NCBI GenBank assembly: GCA_002339135.1
Contig: DDJR01000077.1
Location: forward strand, 22,069-53,820
DNA length: 31,752 nt
Direction: 5' to 3'
Source of the DNA: Flavobacteriales bacterium UBA2619
GTDB lineage: Bacteria > Bacteroidota > Bacteroidia > Flavobacteriales_D > Sanyastnellaceae
The notes beneath the pieces are model-generated. The model searched no databases, had not been told where the DNA came from, and was given only the letters and a program-made list of their open reading frames with translations. Below are positions 1 through 8,596 of the stretch, piece after piece (position 1 is the first letter of the stretch; every line of letters begins with the position of its first letter). The translations under genes were made by a program, and so were the position numbers.

Positions 1-902
1 TCAAAGAATGTTGATTCGTTGACTTCTGTTTCGACATCAGCAAATCTAATTTTGCGATTTGGCGCGTCACTTCCGTTCTGTTTTGCAAATTCAGAGGCAT
101 CTTTTGCAGTCTTCCAGTTGTCCGCTAGAATGTTCAACTCTGCATTCATAGACTCTACATCGCCTTCAGAAGCTCCAACCGGGATTTTTACTATTGTAAT
201 GTTTCTTCCTTCAACTTGCTTGTATTTCTTCTCGTCTTTGTGATCTCTATAGTATGATTGAATGTCTCTTTTACTAACATCTACTGTGCTATCAGCCATT
301 GTCGTAAAGAGTTTCACAACATATTTAAACTTGGCAGTGCGCTCTGTGTGTGTGTAATCAAATTTCCCCTCCAATTCTGATGTGTAGGATCCAGCTTGAA
401 CAAGGGACTCGAATTTTTCTTTTTTGCGTTTTGAAATAATAACACGCTTGTAATTCATGAAGTTAGCTTTACCCTGCGGTGTTGTAAGCATATTCTGAAA
501 ATTCTGAACCCATGTTCTTTTGTTGTCTCCGTTGCTATAAAACGCACGAGACATGTAAGAAGAAGCGATGTCTCCAAAAAGAATTTCTTGGTATTCTTTG
601 TCTGAAACAGTAATTCCAGTTTCAGAAAACACATCGTCCATGTAGATAGCGGATGTGATGTCTTGCCAAACCTCGTCTTGAAGTTGATCGCCAGAGAAGC
701 CAAGGCTTCTGCGTTGTTGAACTGCAATTTGGTACTCTTGACCTGTAATGCTAGATCCATCAACAGAGCCCACTTCAGTAGAAGCTCCTTGACCCATTAA
801 AGCCAGAACAGCATCAAATGGCACCAAGAATCCAAGCATACCAATTCCTAAGAACACCATTAGCAAACCTTGACGGTTGCGAATATTTTCAATCATAGCC
901 AT
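1..902 (-). CDS. PpiD/SurA-like membrane-anchored periplasmic foldase, C-terminus cut by window edge
   Basis: I translated this frame by hand: 300 codons are visible and the reading frame runs off the left edge. It begins MAMIENIRNRQGLLMVF, with one membrane segment at about residues 13-33. A SurA_N-like helical region follows (VGSVDGSSITGQEYQIAVQQ and onward), then a long charged helical part. This is the layout of PpiD-type peptidyl-prolyl isomerases, which sit in the inner membrane and help outer membrane proteins fold in the periplasm. The parvulin catalytic domain should lie beyond the edge and is not seen. An upstream ATG hits a stop after six codons, so the ATG at 902 is the start. It lies 50 bases after the CorC-type gene on the same strand, the usual order in Bacteroidota. 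The family call is firm; whether PPIase activity is intact cannot be judged. Confidence 0.8.
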   Translation of the reverse strand, partial: MAMIENIRNRQGLLMVFLGIGMLGFLVPFDAVLALMGQGASTEVGSVDGSSITGQEYQIAVQQRRSLGFSGDQLQDEVWQDITSAIYMDDVFSETGITVSDKEYQEILFGDIASSYMSRAFYSNGDNKRTWVQNFQNMLTTPQGKANFMNYKRVIISKRKKEKFESLVQAGSYTSELEGKFDYTHTERTAKFKYVVKLFTTMADSTVDVSKRDIQSYYRDHKDEKKYKQVEGRNITIVKIPVGASEGDVESMNAELNILADNWKTAKDASEFAKQNGSDAPNRKIRFADVETEVNESTFF

Positions 903-952
903 AGTAGAGACATTTTTATATCAGGTGCGCGAAGATAACAAATTACAGCTAC

Positions 953-2230
953 TCATAGTAATTGTAACTCAACTACGTTAATTCTTGTTGATTCAACTTT
1001 TTTAACAGTGATTTTACAGTCGTTAATTGTAACCACTACCCCCTCCTCTGGAAGTGTAGCTATTACGTGTAAAATCAAGCCTCCCAGAGTTTCATAAGCG
1101 TCATCAAGAGGCAAGTTAAAATTTAATTTTTCATTCAGGTGCTCCACTTCATGTCGAGCCGACAAGAGCCATTTGTTCTCGCCTATTTTCTCTTCAGTTA
1201 AGATGTCAACGTCATGTTCGTCTTCGATTTCACCCAGTAATTCCTCTACAATATCTTCCATTGTAAGGATGCCTGAAGTACCCCCAAACTCATCAAGTAC
1301 AACTGCCAAATACCTCCGACGACGCATAAATTGTTTCAGCAAAACATCACCGGGCATCGGTTCCGGGATGTAAAATGTAGGAAGCACCACTTCGCTGATT
1401 GAGTTGGGAAGACTGAACAAATCCTTGACGTGGCAATAACCTATAATGTTGTCTATATCTTCTTCATAGATGACAATTTTAGAGAGCCCTGTGGATGTGA
1501 AAAGAGCTCTAATTTCATCAATAGATGTTTCTTTTGAAACAGCGACAACCTCATTTCGAGGTATTAAGCAGTCTCGAGCTTGGACAGAGCTCAACCTGAG
1601 CGCATTTTTTAAAATCTCAAGTTCATGTTCAAGCTCTTGTTCAGGGATCATATTGTCACTTGCCGACTCCAAAAAATGATTTAAATCGGTGGATCCAAAG
1701 CCTCTGTTGCCAGCTTCAATTCGATTTTTCATAAAAGGAAATAAAAAAATGCGACTTAGACCTATCACTGCTAGTGCTGGCAAAGCCAAGATTAAAATAA
1801 AAACAGACAGAGGGATACTGAAGCGATTTAACCACAGCGTTGGATCTCTGTGGAAAAATGATTTCGGAATAAATTCTGCTGTCACAATGACAATCAGGGT
1901 TGTTAAGATGGTTTGGATGGACAGAGCTGTGATGGGTGAAGATGCAGACAGCCAGTCATTTGCATTAAATATAAGTCGACTAATAAATGCCCCCGACTCC
2001 ATACCACAAACAACAAGGGCGATGTTGTTTCCAACCAACATGACTGAAATAAATAGTTGTGGTCTTTTGACAAAGTTGGAAACAAGTCTGCCACGCCAAC
2101 CTTGCTCGGCGTCCAATTCAACTTGGAGTCGATTCGCTGAAACATAAGCCATTTCCATTCCAGAAAAGAATGCAGAAGCAGCCAGAGATAAAAGAATGAT
2201 TAATATTGAACTGGAGGGGTCAGGGTCCAT
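953..2230 (-). CDS. CorC/HlyC-family membrane protein (CNNM + CBS pair + transporter-associated domain)
   Basis: The 425-residue product has the full three-part layout of the CorC/HlyC ('hemolysin') family. An N-terminal CNNM domain has about four membrane segments (about residues 8-190, including SAFFSGMEMAYVSANRL). A CBS pair covers about 205-330, with FGGTSGILTMEDIVEELLGE near its end. A C-terminal CorC_HlyC domain runs from about 340 to 425. Family members are linked to divalent cation efflux or tolerance; the hemolysin name is historical. It lies between a small membrane protein (8-base gap) and the PpiD-like gene, inside the lptC gene run. A second protein of the same architecture, GldE, is encoded about 5 kb upstream in the same run, so they are paralogues. 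The specific substrate is unknown. Confidence 0.9.
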   Translation of the reverse strand: MDPDPSSSILIILLSLAASAFFSGMEMAYVSANRLQVELDAEQGWRGRLVSNFVKRPQLFISVMLVGNNIALVVCGMESGAFISRLIFNANDWLSASSPITALSIQTILTTLIVIVTAEFIPKSFFHRDPTLWLNRFSIPLSVFILILALPALAVIGLSRIFLFPFMKNRIEAGNRGFGSTDLNHFLESASDNMIPEQELEHELEILKNALRLSSVQARDCLIPRNEVVAVSKETSIDEIRALFTSTGLSKIVIYEEDIDNIIGYCHVKDLFSLPNSISEVVLPTFYIPEPMPGDVLLKQFMRRRRYLAVVLDEFGGTSGILTMEDIVEELLGEIEDEHDVDILTEEKIGENKWLLSARHEVEHLNEKLNFNLPLDDAYETLGGLILHVIATLPEEGVVVTINDCKITVKKVESTRINVVELQLL

Positions 2231-2238
2231 TGTTGTTG

Positions 2239-2469
2239 TTAGTGTTTTTGATTACTTGATGCGTCTACATCGCGTTCCAATCTTTTTCTAAATGTACGTC
2301 TAACATAATACCACAATACCGTAAGTAGGGGTATTAATGGCATAAATTTATTGTCTTCCCAACCTTCATCATAAATAAAATAACACGTTAATAGTGTCGC
2401 TGTTATCGATGCAAATAGCCAGAATTTTTCTGCCGCACGCGTAACTGATAAAACTTGATTTGGATCCAT
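2239..2469 (-). CDS. Small two-helix membrane protein, function unknown
   Basis: The 76-residue product has two predicted membrane segments, about residues 16-33 (FWLFASITATLLTCYFIYDE) and 41-56 (FMPLIPLLTVLWYYVRR). They are followed by a basic and then polar cytoplasmic-looking tail with several Arg/Lys residues. The gene sits 14 bases after lptC and 8 bases before the CorC-type gene, so it is almost certainly co-transcribed with them. I do not recognise a named family. The tight spacing, the clear ATG and the coherent membrane topology argue that it is real. A role in the envelope is the only inference its position supports. Confidence 0.72.
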   Translation of the reverse strand: MDPNQVLSVTRAAEKFWLFASITATLLTCYFIYDEGWEDNKFMPLIPLLTVLWYYVRRTFRKRLERDVDASSNQKH

Positions 2470-2483
2470 TTTTTTAAAGGTAG

Positions 2484-3047
2484 TTAAGGTAAGTCGAAAG
2501 ATCCTGTTGGCTCAAGTATTTTATAATTCTCAAAACCTCCATCCGCCTCCAATCCTTTTCCGAAAAGCACACCGGTTGATGTCTCCACACTCACCAGTCT
2601 GTTTGTGTGAACTTTGTCCGAGTCGTGAGACCAAACCAGGTATTCAGTATTCAGTTTATCTCCATCGCTGTTCACAAGCAGTACGCCGTCTCGTGCGATT
2701 AAATGGCCTGTCTTAGAATTGTAAGTGCCTCTGCCGCCACTTAAAGTGGCTCGATTGGTCAACTTGTCTCCTGCGATGTAAAGTGTAAAACCTTCGTCAA
2801 CCTGCCAGATATCATTGTTTTCAAAGCGTTCTAATTTCCCAGCCTCTAAGACATTTCGAACTTCTCCTTTTTCAGAATATTGAAACGCACCTTGTACAAT
2901 TACTTGTTGTGAAACATCTCCATCTAACTCATCATTTGAGTTTGCTTCTGAGAACTGATCATCTACATTTCCTGCCACATCACATCCAGTGTCTACCATG
3001 AAAATACAGCAGATTATCAGGAAGTGAAACATGGAAGTTCGATTCAT
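2484..3047 (-). CDS. lptC: LptC-like LPS export periplasmic protein
   Basis: The 187-residue product starts with a hydrophobic export signal ending in Cys22 (VDTGC). That resembles a lipoprotein site, although the Asp at -3 is not canonical. After an acidic linker come repeated beta-strand stretches typical of the LptA/LptC fold: LYIAGDKLTNRATLSGGRG, YNSKTGHLIARDGVLLVNSD and LNTEYLVWSHDSDKVHTN. LptC anchors to the LptB2FG transporter in the inner membrane and passes LPS to the periplasmic LptA bridge. The gene overlaps the stop of the upstream TPR gene by one base (TAATG), so the two are translationally close. The lptC-CorC-PpiD order is usual in Flavobacteriales and supports the call. Only weak sequence identity to proteobacterial LptC is expected. 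Confidence 0.83.
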   Translation of the reverse strand: MNRTSMFHFLIICCIFMVDTGCDVAGNVDDQFSEANSNDELDGDVSQQVIVQGAFQYSEKGEVRNVLEAGKLERFENNDIWQVDEGFTLYIAGDKLTNRATLSGGRGTYNSKTGHLIARDGVLLVNSDGDKLNTEYLVWSHDSDKVHTNRLVSVETSTGVLFGKGLEADGGFENYKILEPTGSFDLP

Positions 3048-4447
3048 TAACGTACTCTAATGATTGTGCTTTCTCCAGAACATGGACAACCTGCGACAGA
3101 TTTAACTGTAAAAGTTCCACCAGCCTGAAGACCCAGTTCAAAGACTTCGTCTATGGTTGGATACTGCTTCGACATCTTGCTCATTCGTTTGCCTGCTTTT
3201 TCAGCGAGTTCAGGATTCATTTTCTTAGCGCGAGAATAGTAATCATGAGCAACCCAATAAACAGCTCTCTTTCCAAGTGCACCATCATTGCATGCGCGTG
3301 AAGCACTTGCAACAGCATCTCCGATTAGCATAACCGCATCAGCGTTGTTTGGCTCTAGAGCAAGAATTTGATTCGCATATCGACGTGCAGTACTCGACTT
3401 CTTTAATGCACTTGCGATTTGCCCCGTCTTAAGTAGGTAAGTGATTTGTTCTGGACAGCTATCACATAGTGATACGGCTTCTTCCATGTACGTGAAACTT
3501 TGAGTCAACTGAGAGAGTTTTGCATAACTCATTCCGATTGCATAAGCTGCTTTAGCGCTTGGCTCCTGATCGTAAATTGCTGTTGCTACAGGGAGGAAAA
3601 GTTCGTTTTCCGTGCACTCTCTGTTCGTGAGAAGGCTAAGAACTTTTTTCTTCAATTCGAAATTGGCTGTGTCAGCTTCCACACTTGCCTGTAAAACAGG
3701 AACCATATCATCACATTGAGCAATAGCAATGAATGTTTTTTCAATATTGACTTTAGCTTTGTTGTACCCTTTGATGTCTTTTTCTTTTCCCGCTTCCTGG
3801 GCCATTCCGATTGCCTTGTTGCAGTAATCCATGAGCATCAGATAGTCGGTCAGCATTTCAGCTTTTCTTGCTGTACCAGCTTCTTTGTCAATTTTGTTGA
3901 TGGCTTTCATTGTGTAAAATGACGTCACATAGTAGCCACTTAGAACAGATGCCGAGCTTTTTGCCTCTAGGCAATCAATACTTTCTTTAAACATACCACA
4001 AGCAACTTCAGCAGAGTCCTTATTGAACCTGTAAAAATCCGAAGCAGCGCGTCCTAAAACACCACACCTGTTGTTGGGCTTTTTCTTAGTCACCGGGAAA
4101 AGCTGCATTCGCATGTCGTAAATCCACATTAGGCTGTCTACGAGAACAGCCTTGCGTATTTCATCACCTTCACCAACAGCACCTTTAATTTCGTTCTTTA
4201 AAAATACGGCTCCGTGAGAATAAAGCGATTCCTGCACAGCCTGTGGACAAACATTACAAGCCTTTTCCCACTGCTGATAAGCTTCAGAATAGTTCTTTTG
4301 CTTGTTGTAACTCTTGTAAACACTTAGAGCTTCTTTGCATAGAATTCTCTCATTGTCAGTGGTTCCATATTTGTCTTCATTCTGTGCAATTAAGCATGTA
4401 GGTAAAGCAACGACAAGGATAATGAAAAGGCATTTAATTGTATTCAT
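3047..4447 (-). CDS. Exported TPR protein of the coaX-lptC cluster
   Basis: The 466-residue product has a clear Sec signal peptide (FIILVVALPTCLIAQ, cut near residue 22). The rest is an almost all-helical protein with degenerate tetratricopeptide repeats, for example at about 50-85 (NYSEAYQQWEKACNVCPQA), 290-330 (AKAAYAIGMSYAKLSQL) and 345-385 (ARRYANQILALEPNNADAV). It has many Cys residues, including CPC near the end (AGCPCSGES). TPR proteins act as scaffolds in protein complexes; here the scaffold would be periplasmic. It lies between the outer membrane protein gene (8 bases) and lptC (1-base overlap), an arrangement conserved in the phylum that suggests a shared envelope role. No enzymatic motif is visible. 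Confidence 0.75.
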   Translation of the reverse strand: MNTIKCLFIILVVALPTCLIAQNEDKYGTTDNERILCKEALSVYKSYNKQKNYSEAYQQWEKACNVCPQAVQESLYSHGAVFLKNEIKGAVGEGDEIRKAVLVDSLMWIYDMRMQLFPVTKKKPNNRCGVLGRAASDFYRFNKDSAEVACGMFKESIDCLEAKSSASVLSGYYVTSFYTMKAINKIDKEAGTARKAEMLTDYLMLMDYCNKAIGMAQEAGKEKDIKGYNKAKVNIEKTFIAIAQCDDMVPVLQASVEADTANFELKKKVLSLLTNRECTENELFLPVATAIYDQEPSAKAAYAIGMSYAKLSQLTQSFTYMEEAVSLCDSCPEQITYLLKTGQIASALKKSSTARRYANQILALEPNNADAVMLIGDAVASASRACNDGALGKRAVYWVAHDYYSRAKKMNPELAEKAGKRMSKMSKQYPTIDEVFELGLQAGGTFTVKSVAGCPCSGESTIIRVR

Positions 4448-4455
4448 GAGTCTAA

Positions 4456-5886
4456 TTAATCGTAAAGTTTAGGCGTGAGCCAAAGATTTTTAAAAAACGG
4501 AGCCAAAGTGACTCCAAACTGTATGCTGAATAAAGATTCTTCAAGAGACTCCTCGAAAACTGTGCCATTTTCAACTCCGACACCACGTTGTCCCATTTCA
4601 AAACCAAAGTGCACTTTGCTTGTGGACCTGCTGCCTTCAAGTGGGACGCTAACTCCAGCAGAGGCTCTCCAGCCGTGTAGTTGATTTCCTTTGTAAGCGA
4701 TTGGGTAGAGGTCTAATGCAAAACCAGATTTAAAAGTGGAACGAGATAGAACATTGTTGTTGCTTCTGTCTGTTCTTGGGTTTAGGGTCAGCCCTAGAGA
4801 AGTGCGAGACGCTACCGCCCATGTTGCGTCTCCTTCGAGGATGTTAATTTCACTAGAAGATTCTGAGACTACAGTCCAATCTTCTTCCATAAAATCAGCT
4901 GCAAGTAGCAACCTTCTTCCATTTGCATTTTCAAAAACGATTGCCCCACCTATAGAGTATTTAGAAGGCATGAGACCTTGAGCATCTAATTGATTGGTGT
5001 AAGAGGCGGTGTCAATGACAGTTTCAACATTGCTTAGAAACTGAACCGTTTCAATGGTTCTCTCAGAGTCTGTAAACAATTTTGCTTTGGGAGAATAAGT
5101 TGCCCCCAAATAAAGTGTAGCGCTTCCTTTAAAGCTTCTGTCGCTGTCATAATTTGCCCACAAGAGTTGAAAAGCTTGAATTCCGAAGAGTCCGCTAAGT
5201 GACCGATGTCTCATCGAAGAACTTGAACGGTGGTCGAGGTAAGTAACATCTTCTATATTCAAGCGGCTGGTAGAGATAACTTCTCCAGACAGAAAACTAA
5301 CCTGAGCTCCCAAAGACACGGCACGATTTCCAACGAGTACGCTGTCAGATTTCCCAGCAGGCATCCATTTCTTGCTTTTGTATGAGTGCGCAAAACCCAA
5401 GTAGCTTTTCGCTGTTCCGCCAGATCCGGTGTAGCTTTCTTTGTAGTTCCCCATCAGCGTGTCAGTTTCAACAGTTCTTGAAACATTATACCCTTTTGCG
5501 GAATATGGAATAACGCCCATCATCACAGCTGATGACCCTCCAGGTTTCTTTACTACAAGATTGAATCCACCTGGTGAGCCATAATTTACAGACTCAGTGG
5601 AGTCACCTTCTGACATGTTAGAGCGATTAAGGTGAATTGAAGACTGAAAAAGTGTTGAGACGCAGTTGGCAGCTGAAGCTGGCTGATCCGGGTTGATGAC
5701 ATAGCCATCTATGATAGGTGAACTGACACCTCCCATCATGAGTTGAGGGGATGATAAAGTCGGAATTGTAAGCCCCATTCCAAACCTAGACCAGGGTGAT
5801 GGCTCGGTTTCTTGAGCTGCTACATCTCCGAATGCAAAAGCACACAAAAGAGCCATCGCAACAATGTGTTTGTGAGCGTTAATCAT
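4456..5886 (-). CDS. Outer membrane beta-barrel protein (FadL-like shape), function unknown
   Basis: From the ATG at 5886 the product is 476 residues. The open frame extends ten codons further upstream, but starting at MINAHKH gives a clean signal peptide (HIVAMALLCAFAFGDVAAQ). That start also overlaps the coaX stop by 8 bases (ATGATTAA), a common coupling arrangement. The mature part opens with SPWSRFGMG and NPDQPASAANC, features of Bacteroidota outer membrane proteins that have the 'SRFG...NPA' N-terminus. It continues with alternating amphipathic strands and ends in an aromatic-containing strand (WLTPKLYD). A barrel of this size may move small molecules or be structural; the sequence does not say which. 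Its place next to lptC and the TPR gene fits outer membrane biogenesis or maintenance. Confidence 0.72.
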   Translation of the reverse strand: MINAHKHIVAMALLCAFAFGDVAAQETEPSPWSRFGMGLTIPTLSSPQLMMGGVSSPIIDGYVINPDQPASAANCVSTLFQSSIHLNRSNMSEGDSTESVNYGSPGGFNLVVKKPGGSSAVMMGVIPYSAKGYNVSRTVETDTLMGNYKESYTGSGGTAKSYLGFAHSYKSKKWMPAGKSDSVLVGNRAVSLGAQVSFLSGEVISTSRLNIEDVTYLDHRSSSSMRHRSLSGLFGIQAFQLLWANYDSDRSFKGSATLYLGATYSPKAKLFTDSERTIETVQFLSNVETVIDTASYTNQLDAQGLMPSKYSIGGAIVFENANGRRLLLAADFMEEDWTVVSESSSEINILEGDATWAVASRTSLGLTLNPRTDRSNNNVLSRSTFKSGFALDLYPIAYKGNQLHGWRASAGVSVPLEGSRSTSKVHFGFEMGQRGVGVENGTVFEESLEESLFSIQFGVTLAPFFKNLWLTPKLYD

Positions 5887-6658
5887 GTAGACTCTTAATA
5901 TGTGGAAATATTGCATAATACCCTTTCAGGGTCAAATTTGAATCTGCGAATTTCGGCTCTACTCGGCCTAGTTCCAAAAATGAACTGTCACCTCCTGTTA
6001 AAATGAGCCCAATCCCACTGTATACTTGTCTTAACACCTCCCATCTACCGATTATTTCTGCGCAAATTCCATCGGCGGCGCCATGTATTAGAGCTTCTTC
6101 AGTTGACAATCCAGTTGTTTCTCCCTTAAAAGGCGCGCTTTGCCCCCAAACTTCTTTCTTCACTTCTTTCAAAGCTACAGTTCCTGTTTTCATAGAATCA
6201 AGCCTCATGGATATGCCAGGAGAGATTGCACCCCCCAAGTGAATGCCCTCCACCAGTAGATCAAAAGTGACACAGGTGCCAACGTCGACGACGAGCCATT
6301 CATTGCATTTTGATGGCAAATCAACAACGCCCTTCTGAACCGCATATGCATTTGCAACCCTGTCTGTGCCTAATGATCCAGGGTTTTTTACATTTGTTTT
6401 TAAAGGATGAGAGTCGCCATGTCTAAATTGGGTGACATTTCCTCTGGAGTCCAACAATTCGAGCGAAGACTTTGTCCAGTTTCCACTTCCGGTAAGTAGT
6501 ATGTTAATTCCTTTTGCGTGTGATTTAGGCAAATGGAAGTCTTTCAATTCTGCTCGTACATCAGTCCTTGTAACGTTGACAAGGACATCGTCGATAAACT
6601 CTCCAATTTTCCATCTGGAGTTTCCTTTTTCGATGATCCAAACCTGATTCACTTCCAT
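5879..6658 (-). CDS. coaX: Type III pantothenate kinase
   Basis: The 259-residue product has the usual length and motifs of CoaX, which phosphorylates pantothenate in the first step of coenzyme A synthesis. Visible are GNS at residues 12-14 (phosphate loop), GTDR at 97-100 with N103, DVGTCVTFD at 125-133, GGAISPGISMR at 142-152, a TTGLSTEEA segment near 181-189 and TGG at 221-223. The fold is ASKHA, and the enzyme works as a dimer. One oddity: the Asp that normally opens the first motif (DxGNT) is Glu here (E10, codon GAA at 6629-6631), with Lys at the next position. The other catalytic Asp residues are present, so I expect an active or slightly altered enzyme. It overlaps gldD by 10 bases upstream and the outer membrane protein gene by 8 downstream. 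Confidence 0.92.
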   Translation of the reverse strand: MEVNQVWIIEKGNSRWKIGEFIDDVLVNVTRTDVRAELKDFHLPKSHAKGINILLTGSGNWTKSSLELLDSRGNVTQFRHGDSHPLKTNVKNPGSLGTDRVANAYAVQKGVVDLPSKCNEWLVVDVGTCVTFDLLVEGIHLGGAISPGISMRLDSMKTGTVALKEVKKEVWGQSAPFKGETTGLSTEEALIHGAADGICAEIIGRWEVLRQVYSGIGLILTGGDSSFLELGRVEPKFADSNLTLKGYYAIFPHIKSLHD

Positions 6659-7236
6659 GATATTGTGGACATTAAGTGTTCAACATCTTTCAAGATTCGT
6701 TCCGTTACAGGAGCTGTGCTGTCTGAATTAATGGCTTGGTCAAAATAAAGAGAACCTCTTAGAAAATTGTCGGTACTGTCAGTCACAAAAAACTGAACAG
6801 GTGTTGCCACAGGACCTTCTAGATGGTAAAGTACTCCTGTGGTTTTTCTTTCATCATCTCCAACACCCTCAACTCTAATTCGGCTAATTCCACTGGCCTT
6901 CATGTCATGATTAAAAACCAACTCCTGTGCATCAATCATCAATGCTTCAAGGTTGTTTTTTATTGGAAGATCCGTGCAGTGAAGCCTTGCCTTAAATCTG
7001 GGGAACCGAATGTTAAACCAACAAGACGTTCCTGATTTGGAAGAGTTCACAGTTTCAAGAGTACTGTAAACAGGTATTTCAAAACTTGCTCCACAACGTG
7101 TTGTGTCCAACACAAAATGGACATTGGGCAGTGTGATTTTAAAATATCCCTTTTGTCTGGGGATCGTTGGAGATTGACATCCTATCACAGCAGATGTCAG
7201 CAAGGCGCAAATGAGGTAAAATCTAATTTGCTTCAT
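6649..7236 (-). CDS. gldD: Gliding motility lipoprotein GldD
   Basis: The 195-residue product carries a lipoprotein signal (YLICALLTSAVIGC, Cys20 as the lipidation site). It is followed by the PRQKGYFKITLP segment near the mature N-terminus that marks GldD. GldD is needed for gliding and type IX secretion in Flavobacterium, although its exact role is not settled. The rest is a globular domain ending with QFFVTDSTDNFLRGSLYF and a C-terminal helix (ERILKDVEHLMSTISW). The gene overlaps gldE by 4 bases (ATGA) and coaX by 10, so the three are translated from one message. The gldE-gldD pairing is itself strong support. Confidence 0.92.
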   Translation of the reverse strand: MKQIRFYLICALLTSAVIGCQSPTIPRQKGYFKITLPNVHFVLDTTRCGASFEIPVYSTLETVNSSKSGTSCWFNIRFPRFKARLHCTDLPIKNNLEALMIDAQELVFNHDMKASGISRIRVEGVGDDERKTTGVLYHLEGPVATPVQFFVTDSTDNFLRGSLYFDQAINSDSTAPVTERILKDVEHLMSTISWK

Positions 7237-8588
7237 TCATCTTCTGGTATGTCATTTCTTGAGAAGGGTCCACCATTTTCTTGATCAGATTTTCCAAGAA
7301 TAATTTTAACCCGGTCTATCAGTTTGTTGTTTCCGGCATCGATCACTAAAGTAACTCCATCAAAGACGATATATTCTCTCGTACGAGGTATTTTCCCCGC
7401 TTGCTCGATAATAAACCCCCCAAGAGTATCACTCTCTCCCTTTGCTTCCTCCCAGACTTCTTCGTCGAGCTTGAGAATGCGATAAAAATCGATCAAGGCA
7501 GTTTTTCCTTCCATCAGGTAGGTGCAGTCATCCAAACGAGAATATGCGATTTCTTCTGCATCAAACTCATCAGTGATGTCTCCAACAATCTCCTCTAAAA
7601 CATCCTCTAGGGTGATTAACCCGCTTGTTCCTCCATATTCGTCAACAACGAGAGCCATGTGAACTTTACGAGTTTGGAATTCGAGAAGAAGATCATCAAT
7701 CTTCATGTTCTCAGGAATGAAAAAGGGCTCTCGCAAAAGGTTGTTCCAAGTCGCGGCTTCTAAATTAAGCAAAGGGATAAGGTCTTTGACGTGGAGCACT
7801 CCGACTACATCATCAATGGATCCATGGTGAATAGGTATTCTTGAATAACCGCTTGCAACAACAGCTGCTCTTAAGACAGGCCATGACTCTTCAAGTTTAA
7901 ACGCTGTAATGTCCGTTCTTGGCGTCATGACTTGCTTTGCATCTTTGTCGCCAAACTTGACAATGCGCTCGAGTATCTCAGCTTCATCTGTTGACCTCTC
8001 AGTGCTGTCTGTTAATTTGAGAACGTTTTCCAAATCTTTAGCGGAGATGTCCTGTAGCGGTCTCACTAGATTTTTGTCTAATCTTGACCCCAGTAAAACC
8101 AAGGGCTTCCAAAATGGTTTAAGAATATTTTTGCAAACCAAAAGAGTGCGAGACATCGATTTAGCAACTAGGATGTTGTGTGAGGTCGCAAACAATTTAG
8201 GGATGACCTCTCCAAAGAGAACAAGTAGTAAGGTAACTCCTGCTATGTGAATTCCGACAGCGAGCCAGTTGGGTAGAGTCTCAACCGGAAAAACTTGTTG
8301 AGCAGTCACTGTTGCTATTAGTACAATGGCAACATTGATTAAGTTGTTTAAGACGAGTATGGTGGCAAGTAGATGCCTGGGACCATCATGGTAGTTGGGC
8401 TCTCTAAGAAGCTTTAACACGTTCGAAGATGATGATTTTGAATCTTCCTCTAAAGAGCTGATGTCTGTAGGTTTTAATGAGAAAAAAGCCACTTCTGACC
8501 CTGAAATCAGAGCGCTTAAAAAAAGAAGCACAGCAATCAGTCCAGTGGCGAGGTAAGGATTTAAAAACAGATAGGTATTTGGGTCCAC
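7233..8588 (-). CDS. gldE: Gliding motility-associated protein GldE (CorC/CNNM family)
   Basis: The 451-residue product has an N-terminal CNNM membrane domain (about residues 10-190, with FLSALISGSEVAFFSL at the start). A CBS pair follows (about 205-335, including VDEYGGTSGLITLEDVLEEI), then a C-terminal CorC_HlyC domain (about 350-435). GldE is the CorC-like protein coded just before GldD in gliding Bacteroidota; overexpression of one is reported to influence the other, and both support type IX secretion. The pairing with gldD (4-base overlap) and ssb upstream (8-base gap) identifies it over the generic CorC-type paralogue at 953-2230. It probably acts in the inner membrane; any transported ion is unknown. 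Confidence 0.92.
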   Translation of the reverse strand: MDPNTYLFLNPYLATGLIAVLLFLSALISGSEVAFFSLKPTDISSLEEDSKSSSSNVLKLLREPNYHDGPRHLLATILVLNNLINVAIVLIATVTAQQVFPVETLPNWLAVGIHIAGVTLLLVLFGEVIPKLFATSHNILVAKSMSRTLLVCKNILKPFWKPLVLLGSRLDKNLVRPLQDISAKDLENVLKLTDSTERSTDEAEILERIVKFGDKDAKQVMTPRTDITAFKLEESWPVLRAAVVASGYSRIPIHHGSIDDVVGVLHVKDLIPLLNLEAATWNNLLREPFFIPENMKIDDLLLEFQTRKVHMALVVDEYGGTSGLITLEDVLEEIVGDITDEFDAEEIAYSRLDDCTYLMEGKTALIDFYRILKLDEEVWEEAKGESDTLGGFIIEQAGKIPRTREYIVFDGVTLVIDAGNNKLIDRVKIILGKSDQENGGPFSRNDIPEDE

Positions 8589-8596
8589 GTTTTTAA

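Noticed and set aside
1689..2147. 152-residue plus-strand frame
   Set aside because: It is fully antisense to the CorC-type gene, whose domains are intact, and shows no motif of its own.
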